From positions 248,001-312,000 of the forward strand of contig NZ_JAGINP010000002.1 in the NCBI RefSeq assembly GCF_017876155.1: a stretch of DNA of 64,000 bases, written 5' to 3'. The notes under the pieces were generated by a model that saw nothing but the letters and a program-made list of their open reading frames with translations, was not told the origin of the DNA and did no database searches. Below are positions 28,477 to 36,974 of the stretch, one piece after another. The stretch is from Azospirillum rugosum (GTDB lineage: Bacteria > Pseudomonadota > Alphaproteobacteria > Azospirillales > Azospirillaceae). Numbering within the stretch: position 1 is the first letter of the stretch; every line of letters starts with the position of its first letter. Position numbers and translations under genes: made by a program.

Positions 28477-28647
28477 GTCGGAAAAACTCCCCTGATCCTA
28501 TGATCCGCTGTGGACTCCGCCGCCCAAGGGGCGACGGGGGAGGGGCTGTTAGCACAGCTTGTGACCGTTTGTCCGGGGACAACGCGCGCGGCTTGACGGC
28601 GTGCGGTTGGCAGTGCTTTCGTTGCATCGGCCTGGAGAGCGAAACCG

Positions 28648-29880
28648 ATGCACGATCTGCCCCCGCTTGGCACCCCGCGGCTCTATTCCAACCCGCGCGC
28701 CGATCATGACCGGGTCTATGGACCATCGGAACGCGCGATCCTGAGCCGCGCCGCCTTCCAGGAGGCCATGGCTGAAATCGGCGCCTGGCCCGGCTATGCG
28801 CCGACGCCGCTGCGGTCCCTGACCGGCTTCGCCCGCGCCGCCGGCATCGACCGGATCTGGTACAAGGACGAAGGCACCCGCTTCAACCTGAACAGCTTCA
28901 AGGCCCTGGGGGGCGCCTACGCCGTACTGCGTCTGCTGGCCCGCGAGGTTCAGGCGCGCGTGCCCGGCGTGCCGGTCACGGCGCTGGACCTCGTCGTCGG
29001 CCGCTACGCCAAGGTGACGCGCACCGTCACGGTGACCACCGCGACCGACGGCAACCATGGCCGTTCCGTCGCCTGGGGCGCCCAGGTGTTCGGCTGCAAC
29101 GCCGTCGTCTACATCCCCGCGAATTGCTCCCAGGGCCGGCAAGAGGCCATCGAGGCGTTCGGCGCGCGTGTCGTGCGCGTGAACGGCCTCTACGACGACG
29201 CGGTGCGGCAAGCGGCGGCCGACGCGCGGGACAACGGCTGGCACGTGGTGTCGGACACCTCCTACACCGGCTACATGGACATTCCCCGCGACGTGATGCA
29301 GGGCTACACCGTGATGGTGGAGGAGGCGATCTCGCAGCTTCCGGCCAGCGAGCGCCCGACGCACGTCTTCATCCAGGGTGGGGTGGGCGCCCTGCCGGCC
29401 GCGGTCTGCGGTCACCTGTGGGAAAGCTGGGGGCGCCAGCGCCCGCGCCTCGTGGTCGTGGAACCGCACACGGCCGATTGCCTGTACCAGAGCGCCGTCG
29501 CCGGCCGGCCGATGAAGGCGGACGGCGACCTGGACACCGTCATGGCCGGGCTGGCCTGTGGCGAGGTCTCTCTGCTCGCCTGGGCGATCCTGGAGCGCGG
29601 GGCCGACGATTTCCTGACCATTCCCGACGAGGCCGCGGTCGCGACCATGCGGCTTCTCGCCGATGGCGCCTATGGAGCCCGCCCGGTGGTGGCCGGCGAG
29701 TCCGGCGTCGCCGGCCTGGCGGGATTGCTGTGCGCCGCCGCCGACCCGCAGGCGCGGATCGGCCTGGGCCTCGCGCCGGACGCCCGCGTGCTGGTCTTCG
29801 GCACGGAGGGGGCCACCGATCCCAACGTGTTCGAGAGCCTCGTCGGCCGCTCGCCGGAAGCGGTGCTCAACCCTGCTTAA
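28648..29880 (+). CDS. dpaL: Diaminopropionate ammonia-lyase
   Basis: PLP-dependent enzyme that splits 2,3-diaminopropionate to pyruvate and ammonia. The 410-residue product has the PLP lysine in NLNSFKALGGAY, the substrate/phosphate-binding TATDGNHGRSVAW and the family-specific DTSYTGYMDIPRDVMQGY, HVFIQGGVGALPAA and AGESGVAGLAG stretches. These distinguish it from threonine or cysteine lyases. No partner genes (carboxypeptidase, dihydropyrimidinase or ygeW-type) are adjacent, so its supply of diaminopropionate is unclear. GGAGAG lies upstream of the ATG. Confidence 0.93.
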   Translation: MHDLPPLGTPRLYSNPRADHDRVYGPSERAILSRAAFQEAMAEIGAWPGYAPTPLRSLTGFARAAGIDRIWYKDEGTRFNLNSFKALGGAYAVLRLLAREVQARVPGVPVTALDLVVGRYAKVTRTVTVTTATDGNHGRSVAWGAQVFGCNAVVYIPANCSQGRQEAIEAFGARVVRVNGLYDDAVRQAAADARDNGWHVVSDTSYTGYMDIPRDVMQGYTVMVEEAISQLPASERPTHVFIQGGVGALPAAVCGHLWESWGRQRPRLVVVEPHTADCLYQSAVAGRPMKADGDLDTVMAGLACGEVSLLAWAILERGADDFLTIPDEAAVATMRLLADGAYGARPVVAGESGVAGLAGLLCAAADPQARIGLGLAPDARVLVFGTEGATDPNVFESLVGRSPEAVLNPA

Positions 29881-29971
29881 TGACAAATAGTTTAGAATCG
29901 GAACATCGGCGCTTGTTGCTCGTCTTCCTGGGCACTGCACATCGTGCAGAACGCTTAGGAGGACAGGTGCG

Positions 29972-30241
29972 ATGAAAACGATTCTAACGCTGGGTGCTGC
30001 GGCCCTGCTGGCGGGGGCGCTCGCTCTGCCGAACGCGGCCGAGGCCAAGGGCTGCGCGAAGGGGGCCGCCGTGGGCGGCATCGCCGGGCACGAGGTCGGA
30101 TCCGGCCATGGCGTCGCCGGCGCGGTCGTCGGCTGCGCGGTCGGGCACCATGAGGCGAAGAAGAAGGACGAGCAGAAGCAGCAGGCTGCGTCGCAGAACA
30201 ACGCCCAGAACGGGCAGCAGAACGACCAGCCGAAGAAGTAG
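29972..30241 (+). CDS. Small exported glycine-zipper protein
   Basis: An 89-residue product with a signal peptide (MKTILTLGAAALLAGALALP, cleavage near AEA-KG). It is followed by a glycine-zipper-like stretch GAAVGGIAGHEVGSGHGVAG and AVVGCAVGHH, and a highly charged, Gln/Asn-rich tail (KKKDEQKQQ, QNGQQNDQ). Two cysteines could pair in the periplasm. Glycine-zipper proteins insert in or line membranes; many are stress-induced. GGAGG precedes the start. No function is assigned. Confidence 0.8.
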   Translation: MKTILTLGAAALLAGALALPNAAEAKGCAKGAAVGGIAGHEVGSGHGVAGAVVGCAVGHHEAKKKDEQKQQAASQNNAQNGQQNDQPKK

Positions 30242-30250
30242 GGGCTCGAT

Positions 30251-30481
30251 TTATTCGGTGATGCGCGGGACGAGGGCGGCTAGGATGCGACCCTGGTCGT
30301 CCAACCGCTTTTCAAAGCCGTCCAGCCGCACGTCCATGGTCCGAAGCTCGCCTTTGATGGAGACGATCTCGGTCTTCATCTCGACCATGTCCCGCGCTAT
30401 CCCCTCGACGGTGGACAGCAGGCTCTTCAGGAGCGGCTTCAGATCGTCGTCATCGGCCAAGGCGGGATCCCATTCGAACAT
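30251..30481 (-). CDS. Small coiled-coil protein, unknown function
   Basis: The 76-residue product is predicted to be almost entirely helical with heptad repeats (LKSLLSTVEGIARDMVEMKT then ELRTMDVRLDGFEKRL). It resembles the short coiled-coil proteins often predicted near integrases and phage genes, but no such genes are present here. The acidic N-terminus is DPALADDDD. It ends 9 bases from the glycine-zipper gene, convergently. Coding status is supported by the regular heptad pattern; function unknown. Confidence 0.6.
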   Translation of the reverse strand: MFEWDPALADDDDLKPLLKSLLSTVEGIARDMVEMKTEIVSIKGELRTMDVRLDGFEKRLDDQGRILAALVPRITE

Positions 30482-30652
30482 TCCCAGGTGGCGGGTACTT
30501 CCATAGGTTCAACAATACAGGAGTTGTTCCCGTTCATGAAGGGGCGGGCGGCGCGGCGACCCCGCTCTGCGCCTGAGGTCACTTGCGCGTGGCCGTGATG
30601 CCGGTCCACCATGGCGGCCCGAAAAAGGCCAACGAAGACTGGACATCAGGGC

Positions 30653-31837
30653 ATGGACCGCAGAGACGTCAACCCGCTCGTCACCGCCACCGAGGCCCCG
30701 CCCATCGCCGAGGCGTGGCGCTGGGTGGAGGGGCGCGTGTTCCCGGCCGACAAGCCGCTGATCGACCTCTGCCAAGCGGTGCCCGGCTACCCGCCGGCGG
30801 ACGCGCTGACCGCCTATCTGGCGGAGCAGGTCAAGGCGCCGGACACGGCGCGCTACACCGGGATCGACGGTGTCCCGGCCCTCCTTGCCGCGCTCGCCAA
30901 GCGGACCAGCGACCTGTACGGGGCGACCGTCGCGGCCAACGAGGTGCTGATCACCGCGGGCTGCAACCAGGCCTTCGCCATCGCGGCCATGAGCCTCGCG
31001 CGGGCCGGCGAGAACATCATCCTGCCGGCGCCCTGGTACTTCAACCACAAGATGACGTTGGACATGCTGGGCATCGAAGCCCGGCCGCTGCCGTTGCGCG
31101 AGTCCGACGGGCTTGTTCCCGATCCTGTGGAAGCGGAAAAGCTGATCGACGCGAACACCCGCGCCCTGGTGCTGATCACCCCGAACAACCCGACCGGCGC
31201 CATCGCGCCGCCGGAGGCGATCGCCGCGCTGTATGAGTTGTGCGAGCGGCGCGGCATCCGCCTTCTGCTGGACGAAACCTACCGGGACTTCCCGGAGTGG
31301 GGCGGGCAGGCGCCGCACGGCCTGTTCCGTCGCCCCGGCTGGCAGAAGACGCTGGTGCAGCTCTACAGCTTCTCAAAGGTCTACAGTCTTGCCGGCTATC
31401 GCGTCGGCGCGGTGATCGCCGACGCCGCCCTGCAGACCCACGCGCGCAAGGTGATGGACTGCCTCGCCATCTGCGCCCCGCACATCGGGCAGAAGGCCGC
31501 GCTGTTCGGCCTGGAGAATCTCGACGGCTGGGTGGCGGACAAGCGCGCGGACATCCTGGCGCGCGTCAACGCCTTCCAGAGCGCCATGGAGGGAAGCGGC
31601 ACGGCCTACCGGATCGCCAGCATCGGCGCCTACTTCGCCTATGTCCGGCACCCGTTCGGCGACCGGCGCGCGCACGAGGTGGCGGAGATGCTGGCGCGCG
31701 ACCACAACATCCTGTGCCTGCCCGGCTCCATGTTCGGTCCGGGGCAGGACGCCTACCTGCGCTTCGCCTTCGCCAACGTCGACGCCGCGGTCATGCCCGA
31801 GATCGGGCGGCGTCTGGTCGAGAGTGAGCGGTCCTGA
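30653..31837 (+). CDS. Class I/II pyridoxal-phosphate aminotransferase
   Basis: Fold-type I aminotransferase of 394 residues. The PLP lysine is in YSFSKVYSLAGYRVG, the cofactor-phosphate region in ITAGCNQAFA, the NNPTG motif in ITPNNPTGAI, the ring-stacking DETYRDF and the carboxylate-binding Arg in LRFAFANV. Amino-acid specificity cannot be read from sequence; aspartate/aromatic-type or MalY-like substrates are possible. The ATG at 30653 has CAGGG upstream, and the in-frame ATG at 30611 lacks a site. The gene is convergent with the ClpP-fold gene 4 bases away. Confidence 0.9.
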   Translation: MDRRDVNPLVTATEAPPIAEAWRWVEGRVFPADKPLIDLCQAVPGYPPADALTAYLAEQVKAPDTARYTGIDGVPALLAALAKRTSDLYGATVAANEVLITAGCNQAFAIAAMSLARAGENIILPAPWYFNHKMTLDMLGIEARPLPLRESDGLVPDPVEAEKLIDANTRALVLITPNNPTGAIAPPEAIAALYELCERRGIRLLLDETYRDFPEWGGQAPHGLFRRPGWQKTLVQLYSFSKVYSLAGYRVGAVIADAALQTHARKVMDCLAICAPHIGQKAALFGLENLDGWVADKRADILARVNAFQSAMEGSGTAYRIASIGAYFAYVRHPFGDRRAHEVAEMLARDHNILCLPGSMFGPGQDAYLRFAFANVDAAVMPEIGRRLVESERS

Positions 31838-31840
31838 CGG

Positions 31841-32512
31841 TCAGTGCAGCAGGTCGGTGACGATGTTGGCGCCGACCGCCGCCAGATGGTCGGCCCGGTC
31901 GCGGTAGTCGAGGTTGCCGGAGAAGCCGCCGGCGGCCTTGACCTGCTCGATCCAGCTCGGTGAGGCGCCGAGCGCCACGAGGCGCTTCACCATCGTGTCG
32001 GTGGAGCGCAGCGTCATCCGGCCGTTCTCGGCCAGCCGCGGGGCGTGGACCATGAACTCGGCGGCTGGGGCGGCGTAGCGCGGGTAGCCGGCCAGATACA
32101 GGCCGACGCACATGCTTTCGCAGGACTGGCCGTCGAGCACGCGGGTGGCGACGGTGCGGCCGGCCTGCCGCTGCGCCAGCACCGCGTCGATCATCCGATA
32201 ACCCGACATCGTGAACCCACCGGGGCTGTTCAGCTCCACGACCACCGGACGGCCCGACGGCACGCTGTTCAGCGCGTCGTTGAAACGCTGCTCCGCAGCC
32301 GGCGTGATGATTCCGTCCAGGCGCAGCAGGGTGGAGCCGGGCTGGTCGACCCGGACCAGCGTGGCGTCCGGGAATTCCGACGAGGTCGTCTGCGGCTGGG
32401 GCTGCGAAGACGGGCGGTTGACGGAGACGCTGTCCGCCGTCGCGGCACCGGTGGCGCCCACGGCCAGCAGCAGCCCCAGTCCCATCAGCCTCGCGGTCGC
32501 TCGCATCGCCAT
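31841..32512 (-). CDS. Exported ClpP/SppA-fold protein
   Basis: A 223-residue product with a signal peptide (ARLMGLGLLLAVGATGAATA). The mature part has the crotonase/ClpP-fold landmarks: VVVELNSPGGFTMSG (oxyanion glycines), the probable nucleophile Ser133 in GQSCESMCVGLYLAG, and the probable base His156 in EFMVHAPR. It is related to the SDH serine proteases and periplasmic ClpP-like proteins, not to cytoplasmic ClpP, as there is no ClpX/ClpA partner. Two cysteines flank the serine (CESMC). GGAGG five bases before the ATG fixes the start. Divergent from the esterase gene. Confidence 0.82.
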   Translation of the reverse strand: MAMRATARLMGLGLLLAVGATGAATADSVSVNRPSSQPQPQTTSSEFPDATLVRVDQPGSTLLRLDGIITPAAEQRFNDALNSVPSGRPVVVELNSPGGFTMSGYRMIDAVLAQRQAGRTVATRVLDGQSCESMCVGLYLAGYPRYAAPAAEFMVHAPRLAENGRMTLRSTDTMVKRLVALGASPSWIEQVKAAGGFSGNLDYRDRADHLAAVGANIVTDLLH

Positions 32513-32643
32513 TCCATCCTCCTTGATCCGTGGAGGAGGGTGGCCGGAAATGCTTGCATGATGGTTAACGCGCCGCCTGCCCAGAAGGGTAACATCCGTC
32601 GGTGACGGCTGTTGCTGGAAGAAAGTGGCAAAACGGATGCCGA

Positions 32644-33519
32644 ATGAAGACGGAAGTTTGCGCATTTTGCGCCATTGTTGTGATGTTTCTCTGCCCGTCA
32701 GCCGGCATAGCGGGGAAATTGGTTAATAATGTGGCGGCGCAGCATGGATCGGCGGGCTGCGGGAAGCCTCCTCCGGACGCCATTCCGACCAGCGTGGCCG
32801 TCGATGGCCGGACCCGCAACCTGATCGCGGTGATCCCGTCCGACTACCGGCCGGACCGGCCGCACGACCTCGTCGTCGCGTTCCACGGTCGCACCAACTC
32901 GAACGCGGAGGTGCGCCGCTACTTCGACCTGGAGCGGCACGCGGCGGAGCCGACGATCTTCGTCTACCCGGAAAGCCTGCGGGACGCGCAGGGTCGGAAC
33001 ATCTGGTCGGATCCCGCTGACGCTCCTGAAAAACTGCGCGATTTCAGCTTCTTCGACGCCATTCTTCAGGCGATCTCCGAAGACTATTGCATCGACCGGG
33101 ACCGCGTCTTCGTCGTCGGCCACTCGCTGGGCGCGTCTTTCGCGAACAGCCTGGCTTGCGCGCGCGGCGACGTCATTCGCGGGTTGGCCGGAGTCGGCGG
33201 CGGGTCATCCCGGCCGAAGCGCTGCGCCGGTCCGGTGGCGGCCATGGTGATGCACAACCCGCGCGATGCCCAGGTGCCGATCGCCGAAGGGTTGCGCCTG
33301 CGGCGGGAACTGCTCAGCCAGGACGGCTTGGTCACGGGAAGCGAGCCGGACTTCCCACAGCGCTTCAACTGCCGCCGCTACGGCCCGGAAAACGAAGAAA
33401 ACCCGGTGCTCTGGTGCCCGCTCGGCGACGACCGCACGGCATCGGGGCGGTTCTACCCGCACCAATGGCCGGCCGGAACCGGGGCGGCGATCATGGCCTT
33501 CTTCAGCCGGCTCGGCTAA
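32644..33519 (+). CDS. Exported PHB depolymerase / feruloyl-esterase-like hydrolase
   Basis: Secreted or periplasmic alpha/beta hydrolase of 291 residues of the LpqC/esterase-D family. A signal peptide (MKTEVCAFCAIVVMFLCPSAGIAG) is followed by the oxyanion region in VVAFHGRTNSN, the WSDPAD loop, the nucleophile in VVGHSLGAS and the acid/His pair around HNPRDAQVP and FYPHQWPAG. Mature cysteines (SAGCGKP, DYCID, SLACARGD, KRCAG, FNCRR, LWCPL) suggest disulfides. Substrates in the family are polyhydroxybutyrate or aryl esters; which applies is unknown. The start at 32644 gives the complete signal peptide. Confidence 0.87.
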   Translation: MKTEVCAFCAIVVMFLCPSAGIAGKLVNNVAAQHGSAGCGKPPPDAIPTSVAVDGRTRNLIAVIPSDYRPDRPHDLVVAFHGRTNSNAEVRRYFDLERHAAEPTIFVYPESLRDAQGRNIWSDPADAPEKLRDFSFFDAILQAISEDYCIDRDRVFVVGHSLGASFANSLACARGDVIRGLAGVGGGSSRPKRCAGPVAAMVMHNPRDAQVPIAEGLRLRRELLSQDGLVTGSEPDFPQRFNCRRYGPENEENPVLWCPLGDDRTASGRFYPHQWPAGTGAAIMAFFSRLG

Positions 33520-33647
33520 CCCACTGACCTGCCGATGAACCGACCCGCCGATGGTCGGGAAGCAGGATTGCGCGCCACCCCCATTGCCGTAATCGGTTCG
33601 TTCCGCCAAGATGCCCGAAAAGACACATCAGGGACGGATTGCCACCA

Positions 33648-34502
33648 ATGCCAGAAGTCGCCGCCAAGGCGCCCGCGCTCCAGACGGACGGCGGCGCCAC
33701 GCCCGCGCTCCGCCTGGAGGGCGTGACCTGCACCTTTCCATCCCCCGACGGACGGGGGCGCACCTACACCGCGGTGCAGGGTGTCACCTTCACGGTCGCG
33801 GCCGGGGAATTCGTGTCGATCGTCGGCCCGACCGGCAGCGGCAAGTCCACGATCCTCAACGTCGCCGCCGGCCTGCTGACGCCCAGCCAGGGCAGCGCGC
33901 TGGCCTTCGGCAAGCCGGTCAGCGGCATCAACCCGCACGCCGGCTACATGTTTCAGGCCGATGCCCTGATGCCGTGGAAGTCGGCGCTGGAGAACGTCGC
34001 CGCCGGCCTGGAGTTCCGCGGCGTGCCCAAGCGCGAGGCGGAGGAGCGCGCGCGCCCCTGGCTGGCCCGCGTCGGGCTCGACCGGTTCGGCGACCGCTAC
34101 CCGCACCAGCTCTCCGGCGGCATGCGCAAGCGCGTGGCGCTGGCCCAGACGCTGATCGTCGATCCGAAGATCGTGCTGATGGACGAGCCCTTCTCCGCGC
34201 TCGACATCCAGACGCGGCAGCTGATGGAGAACGAACTGCTCGACCTCTGGTCGGCGGACCGCAAGTCGGTGGTCTTCATCACCCACGACCTGGAGGAGGC
34301 GATCTCCATGTCCGACCGCGTGCTGGTCCTGTCGGCCGGGCCGGGGGCCCGCCTGATCGGCGAGTACAAGGTTGACCTCGACCGCCCGCGCGACGTGGCG
34401 GAAATCCGCATGACCCCGCGCTTCCTCGACCTGCACCGGGAGATCTGGGGGCAGCTGCGCGAGGAAGTGCTGAAGGGCTATGCCCAGACCAAGCTGACGT
34501 GA
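33648..34502 (+). CDS. NitT/TauT-type ABC importer, ATP-binding protein
   Basis: ATPase of an importer for nitrate, sulfonates, taurine or a similar small molecule. The 284-residue product has Walker A GPTGSGKST, Q-loop MFQADALMPWKS, signature LSGGMRKRVALAQT, Walker B IVLMDEPFSALD and the H-loop VVFITHDLEEA. The MPWKS and GMRKR elements are typical of the SsuB/TauB/NrtD group. The ATG at 33648 has GGGACGG upstream; a TTG nine bases earlier is less likely. The permease gene starts 8 bases after the stop and the substrate-binding gene follows, forming one operon. Confidence 0.94.
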   Translation: MPEVAAKAPALQTDGGATPALRLEGVTCTFPSPDGRGRTYTAVQGVTFTVAAGEFVSIVGPTGSGKSTILNVAAGLLTPSQGSALAFGKPVSGINPHAGYMFQADALMPWKSALENVAAGLEFRGVPKREAEERARPWLARVGLDRFGDRYPHQLSGGMRKRVALAQTLIVDPKIVLMDEPFSALDIQTRQLMENELLDLWSADRKSVVFITHDLEEAISMSDRVLVLSAGPGARLIGEYKVDLDRPRDVAEIRMTPRFLDLHREIWGQLREEVLKGYAQTKLT

Positions 34503-34510
34503 GGACTCCC

Positions 34511-35320
34511 ATGGCCCTGGCCCGTACGAAACGTTTGCCGAGCCGCCCGGTGATCCTGCTGCTTCAGCTGGGCGTCCTGGTCGCGTTCTTCCTCCTCTGG
34601 CACGTCCTGACCGAGACGAAGATTCTCAGCCCCTTCTTCTTCGGCACGCCCATGGCGGTGCTGGCGCGCACCTGGACCGATTTCATGTCGGGCGTCATCT
34701 GGTACCATCTGGGGATCACGCTGCTGGAAACCGCGCTGGCCTTCGCCATCGGCACGGTGGCCGGCATCGCCTTCGGATTCTGGTTCGCCCGCGCGCCGCT
34801 GATCTCCGTCGTGTTCGACCCCTACATCAAGGCGGTGAACGCGCTGCCCCGCGTGGTGCTGGCGCCGATCTTCGCGCTGTGGCTCGGCCTCGGCATCTGG
34901 TCGAAGGTGGCGCTCGGCGTGACGCTGGTCTTCTTCATCGTCTTCTTCAACGTCTACCAGGGCGTGAAGGAGGTCAGCCCGGTCGTGCTCGCCAACGCGC
35001 GCATGCTGGGGGCGAATTCCCGCCACCTGTTCCGCCACGTCTACCTGCCGTCGGCCCTGTCCTGGGTCTTCTCCAGCCTGCACACGGCGGTCGGCTTCGC
35101 CATGGTCGGCGCGGTGGTGGGCGAGTATCTGGGCTCGGCCGCCGGCCTCGGCTATCGCATCCACCAGGCGGAGGGCGTGTTCGACACGGTCGGCGTGTTC
35201 TCCGGAATGCTGGTGCTGACCATCTTCGTCGTGGTCATCGACGCCGTGGTGACGGTCATCGAGAAACGCCTGCTGCATTGGCGTCCGCAAGAGGCGCACA
35301 CGACCAACGCGCAAGGTTGA
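34511..35320 (+). CDS. NitT/TauT-type ABC importer, permease
   Basis: Inner-membrane channel subunit with six predicted helices over 269 residues. The cytoplasmic coupling motif with conserved Glu-Ala-Gly-type residues (here NARMLGANSRHLFRHVYLPS) matches the SsuC/TauC family, as do FGFWFARAPLI and PYIKAVNALPRVVLAPIF. The ATG at 34511 follows GAGGA. The GTG at 34499 that overlaps the upstream stop is probably not used. A hairpin follows the SBP gene but not this one, so all three genes are co-transcribed. Confidence 0.94.
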   Translation: MALARTKRLPSRPVILLLQLGVLVAFFLLWHVLTETKILSPFFFGTPMAVLARTWTDFMSGVIWYHLGITLLETALAFAIGTVAGIAFGFWFARAPLISVVFDPYIKAVNALPRVVLAPIFALWLGLGIWSKVALGVTLVFFIVFFNVYQGVKEVSPVVLANARMLGANSRHLFRHVYLPSALSWVFSSLHTAVGFAMVGAVVGEYLGSAAGLGYRIHQAEGVFDTVGVFSGMLVLTIFVVVIDAVVTVIEKRLLHWRPQEAHTTNAQG

Positions 35321-35354
35321 TCAACAAGCATCCATAAATTTCGGGAGGGACTCT

Positions 35355-36386
35355 ATGCGTTTGAATGGGCGTCTGAAAAGCATGATCGCCGCCGCGACGG
35401 TGGTGCTGGCCTTCGGCATCGGCGGGGCAAACGCCCAGCAGGTGGAAAAGAAGGACCTGAAGCTGGCGGTCGGCGGCAAGCCGCTGCTCTATTATTTGCC
35501 GCTGACCATCGCGGAACGGCTGGGCTACTTCAAGGAGGCCGGGCTGAACGTCGAGATCAGCGACTTCGGCGGTGGCGCCAAGAGCCTTCAGGCGCTGGTC
35601 GGCGGGTCGGCCGACATCGTCACCGGCGCCTTCGACCACACGGTCCAGATGCAGGCGAAGGGGCAGCCGATCACCGCGGTGACCCTGCTCGGCCGCTATC
35701 CGGGCATCGTGCTCGCCGCGGTCAACAAGGCCGGCGCGATCAAGTCCGTCAAGGAGCTGAAGGGCAAGAAGATCGGCGTCACGGCGCCGGGCTCCTCCAC
35801 CAACTTCATGGTCAACTACCTGTTGACGCAGAACGGCATGAAGCCGGAGGACGTGTCCTTCATCGGCGTCGGCGGCGGACCCAGCGCCGTCGCGGCGGTG
35901 AAGCGGGGCGAGATCGACGCCATCGCCAACCTCGACCCCGTCATCAGCCAGCTGCAGGCCGATGGCGACATCACCATCATCGATGACACCCGCACCGAGA
36001 AGGGAACGCTGGACACCTACGGCGGGCCGTACCCGGCGGCCGTGCTCTACACCACGCCCGCCTTCATCAAGGAGAACCCGAAGACCACCCAGGCGCTGGT
36101 CGACGTGTTCGTCAAGACGATGAAGTGGATCGATCAGGCGAAGACCGAGGATGTGCTGAAGGTCCTGCCGGAGGAGTATTTCCTCGGCAACAAGACGCTG
36201 TACGCCCAGGCCTATGAGCATTCCAAGCCGACCTACTCGCCGGACGGCCGCTTCACCCGCGAGGGGGCAGAGGCCGCCTACAAGGTGCTGAAGGCCTTCG
36301 ATCCGGCCGTCGCCTCGGCCAGCATCGACCTCGACAAGACCTACACCAACGCCTACGTCGAGGACGCGCTGAAGCGCCTGAAGTAA
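35355..36386 (+). CDS. NitT/TauT-type ABC importer, substrate-binding protein
   Basis: Periplasmic ligand-binding protein of 343 residues with a signal peptide (MIAAATVVLAFGIGGANA-QQ). The mature sequence has the family patterns PLTIAERLGYFKEAGLNVE, ADIVTGAFDHTVQMQAKGQP, KGKKIGVTAPGSSTNF and GVGGGPSAVAAVKRGEIDA. The ligand cannot be deduced: homologues bind nitrate, taurine, thiamine-pyrimidine and aromatic sulfonates. GGGAGGG precedes the ATG. It ends the ABC operon with a GC-rich hairpin downstream. Confidence 0.93.
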   Translation: MRLNGRLKSMIAAATVVLAFGIGGANAQQVEKKDLKLAVGGKPLLYYLPLTIAERLGYFKEAGLNVEISDFGGGAKSLQALVGGSADIVTGAFDHTVQMQAKGQPITAVTLLGRYPGIVLAAVNKAGAIKSVKELKGKKIGVTAPGSSTNFMVNYLLTQNGMKPEDVSFIGVGGGPSAVAAVKRGEIDAIANLDPVISQLQADGDITIIDDTRTEKGTLDTYGGPYPAAVLYTTPAFIKENPKTTQALVDVFVKTMKWIDQAKTEDVLKVLPEEYFLGNKTLYAQAYEHSKPTYSPDGRFTREGAEAAYKVLKAFDPAVASASIDLDKTYTNAYVEDALKRLK

Positions 36387-36398
36387 GCCGCTGACGGT

Positions 36399-36433
36399 CC
36401 GGGGGTGCGACATTCCGTCACCCGCACCCCCGG
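36399..36433 (+). terminator. Hairpin after the ABC importer operon
   Basis: Perfect 11-bp stem (CCGGGGGTGCG / CGCACCCCCGG) with a 13-base loop, just after the substrate-binding gene. There is no T-tract, so termination may be factor-dependent. Confidence 0.55.
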
Positions 36434-36490
36434 CTCCGCTCCCGCTAGACTGGACGAAATTCGTCCTGTTTCCCGAGCGGAGCGATTCCC

Positions 36491-36922
36491 ATGACGGAAG
36501 TGATCTTCTACGGCCTGTCCGGCTGCACCGCGAACGCCAAGCAGAAGCTGCAGCTCCAGTCCGCCGGCCACACGCTGGTCGAGCGCGATCTGGCGACGGA
36601 GCCCTTCACGGCCGAGACCCTGCGCCCCTTCTTCGAGGACCGTCCGGTCGAGGACTGGTTCAACCGCCGCGCCGCCGCGGTGAAGTCCGGCAGCGTGAAG
36701 CCCGACGAGCTGGACGAGGCGGAGGCGCTGGGCCTGCTGCTCGCCGACCGCGACCTGATCCGCCGCCCGCTGCTCCAGGTCGGGGCGGACCGCAAGGCGG
36801 GCTTCGACCCCAACGCCCTCAACGCCTGGATCGGCCTGACCGCATCGGGCGAGAGCTGCGACGACAAGCATTCTCGCGGCGTGTGCGACCACGGGCATCA
36901 TCATTTCCCCAAGCACGCCTGA
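36491..36922 (+). CDS. ArsC/Spx-family protein (nitrogenase-associated type) with His/Cys-rich tail
   Basis: Thioredoxin-fold protein of the ArsC/Spx group; homologues in diazotrophs are annotated as nitrogenase-associated proteins. The 143-residue product has Cys12 in YGLSGCTANAKQK, the position of the arsenate-reductase cysteine, and the family segment DLATEPFTAETLRPFF. The last 20 residues are unusual: Cys123, Cys132 and at least six histidines (DHGHHHFPKHA) make a likely metal-binding tail. Arsenate reduction would need further cysteines or glutaredoxin and is not implied. It lies downstream of the ABC importer and upstream of a GST gene. GAGCGGAGCG precedes the ATG. Confidence 0.82.
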   Translation: MTEVIFYGLSGCTANAKQKLQLQSAGHTLVERDLATEPFTAETLRPFFEDRPVEDWFNRRAAAVKSGSVKPDELDEAEALGLLLADRDLIRRPLLQVGADRKAGFDPNALNAWIGLTASGESCDDKHSRGVCDHGHHHFPKHA

Positions 36923-36974
36923 CACCCACGACCCGGCGCGCCGGGGCGAGGGGGCTGGGCGGGAGGACCGGCGC

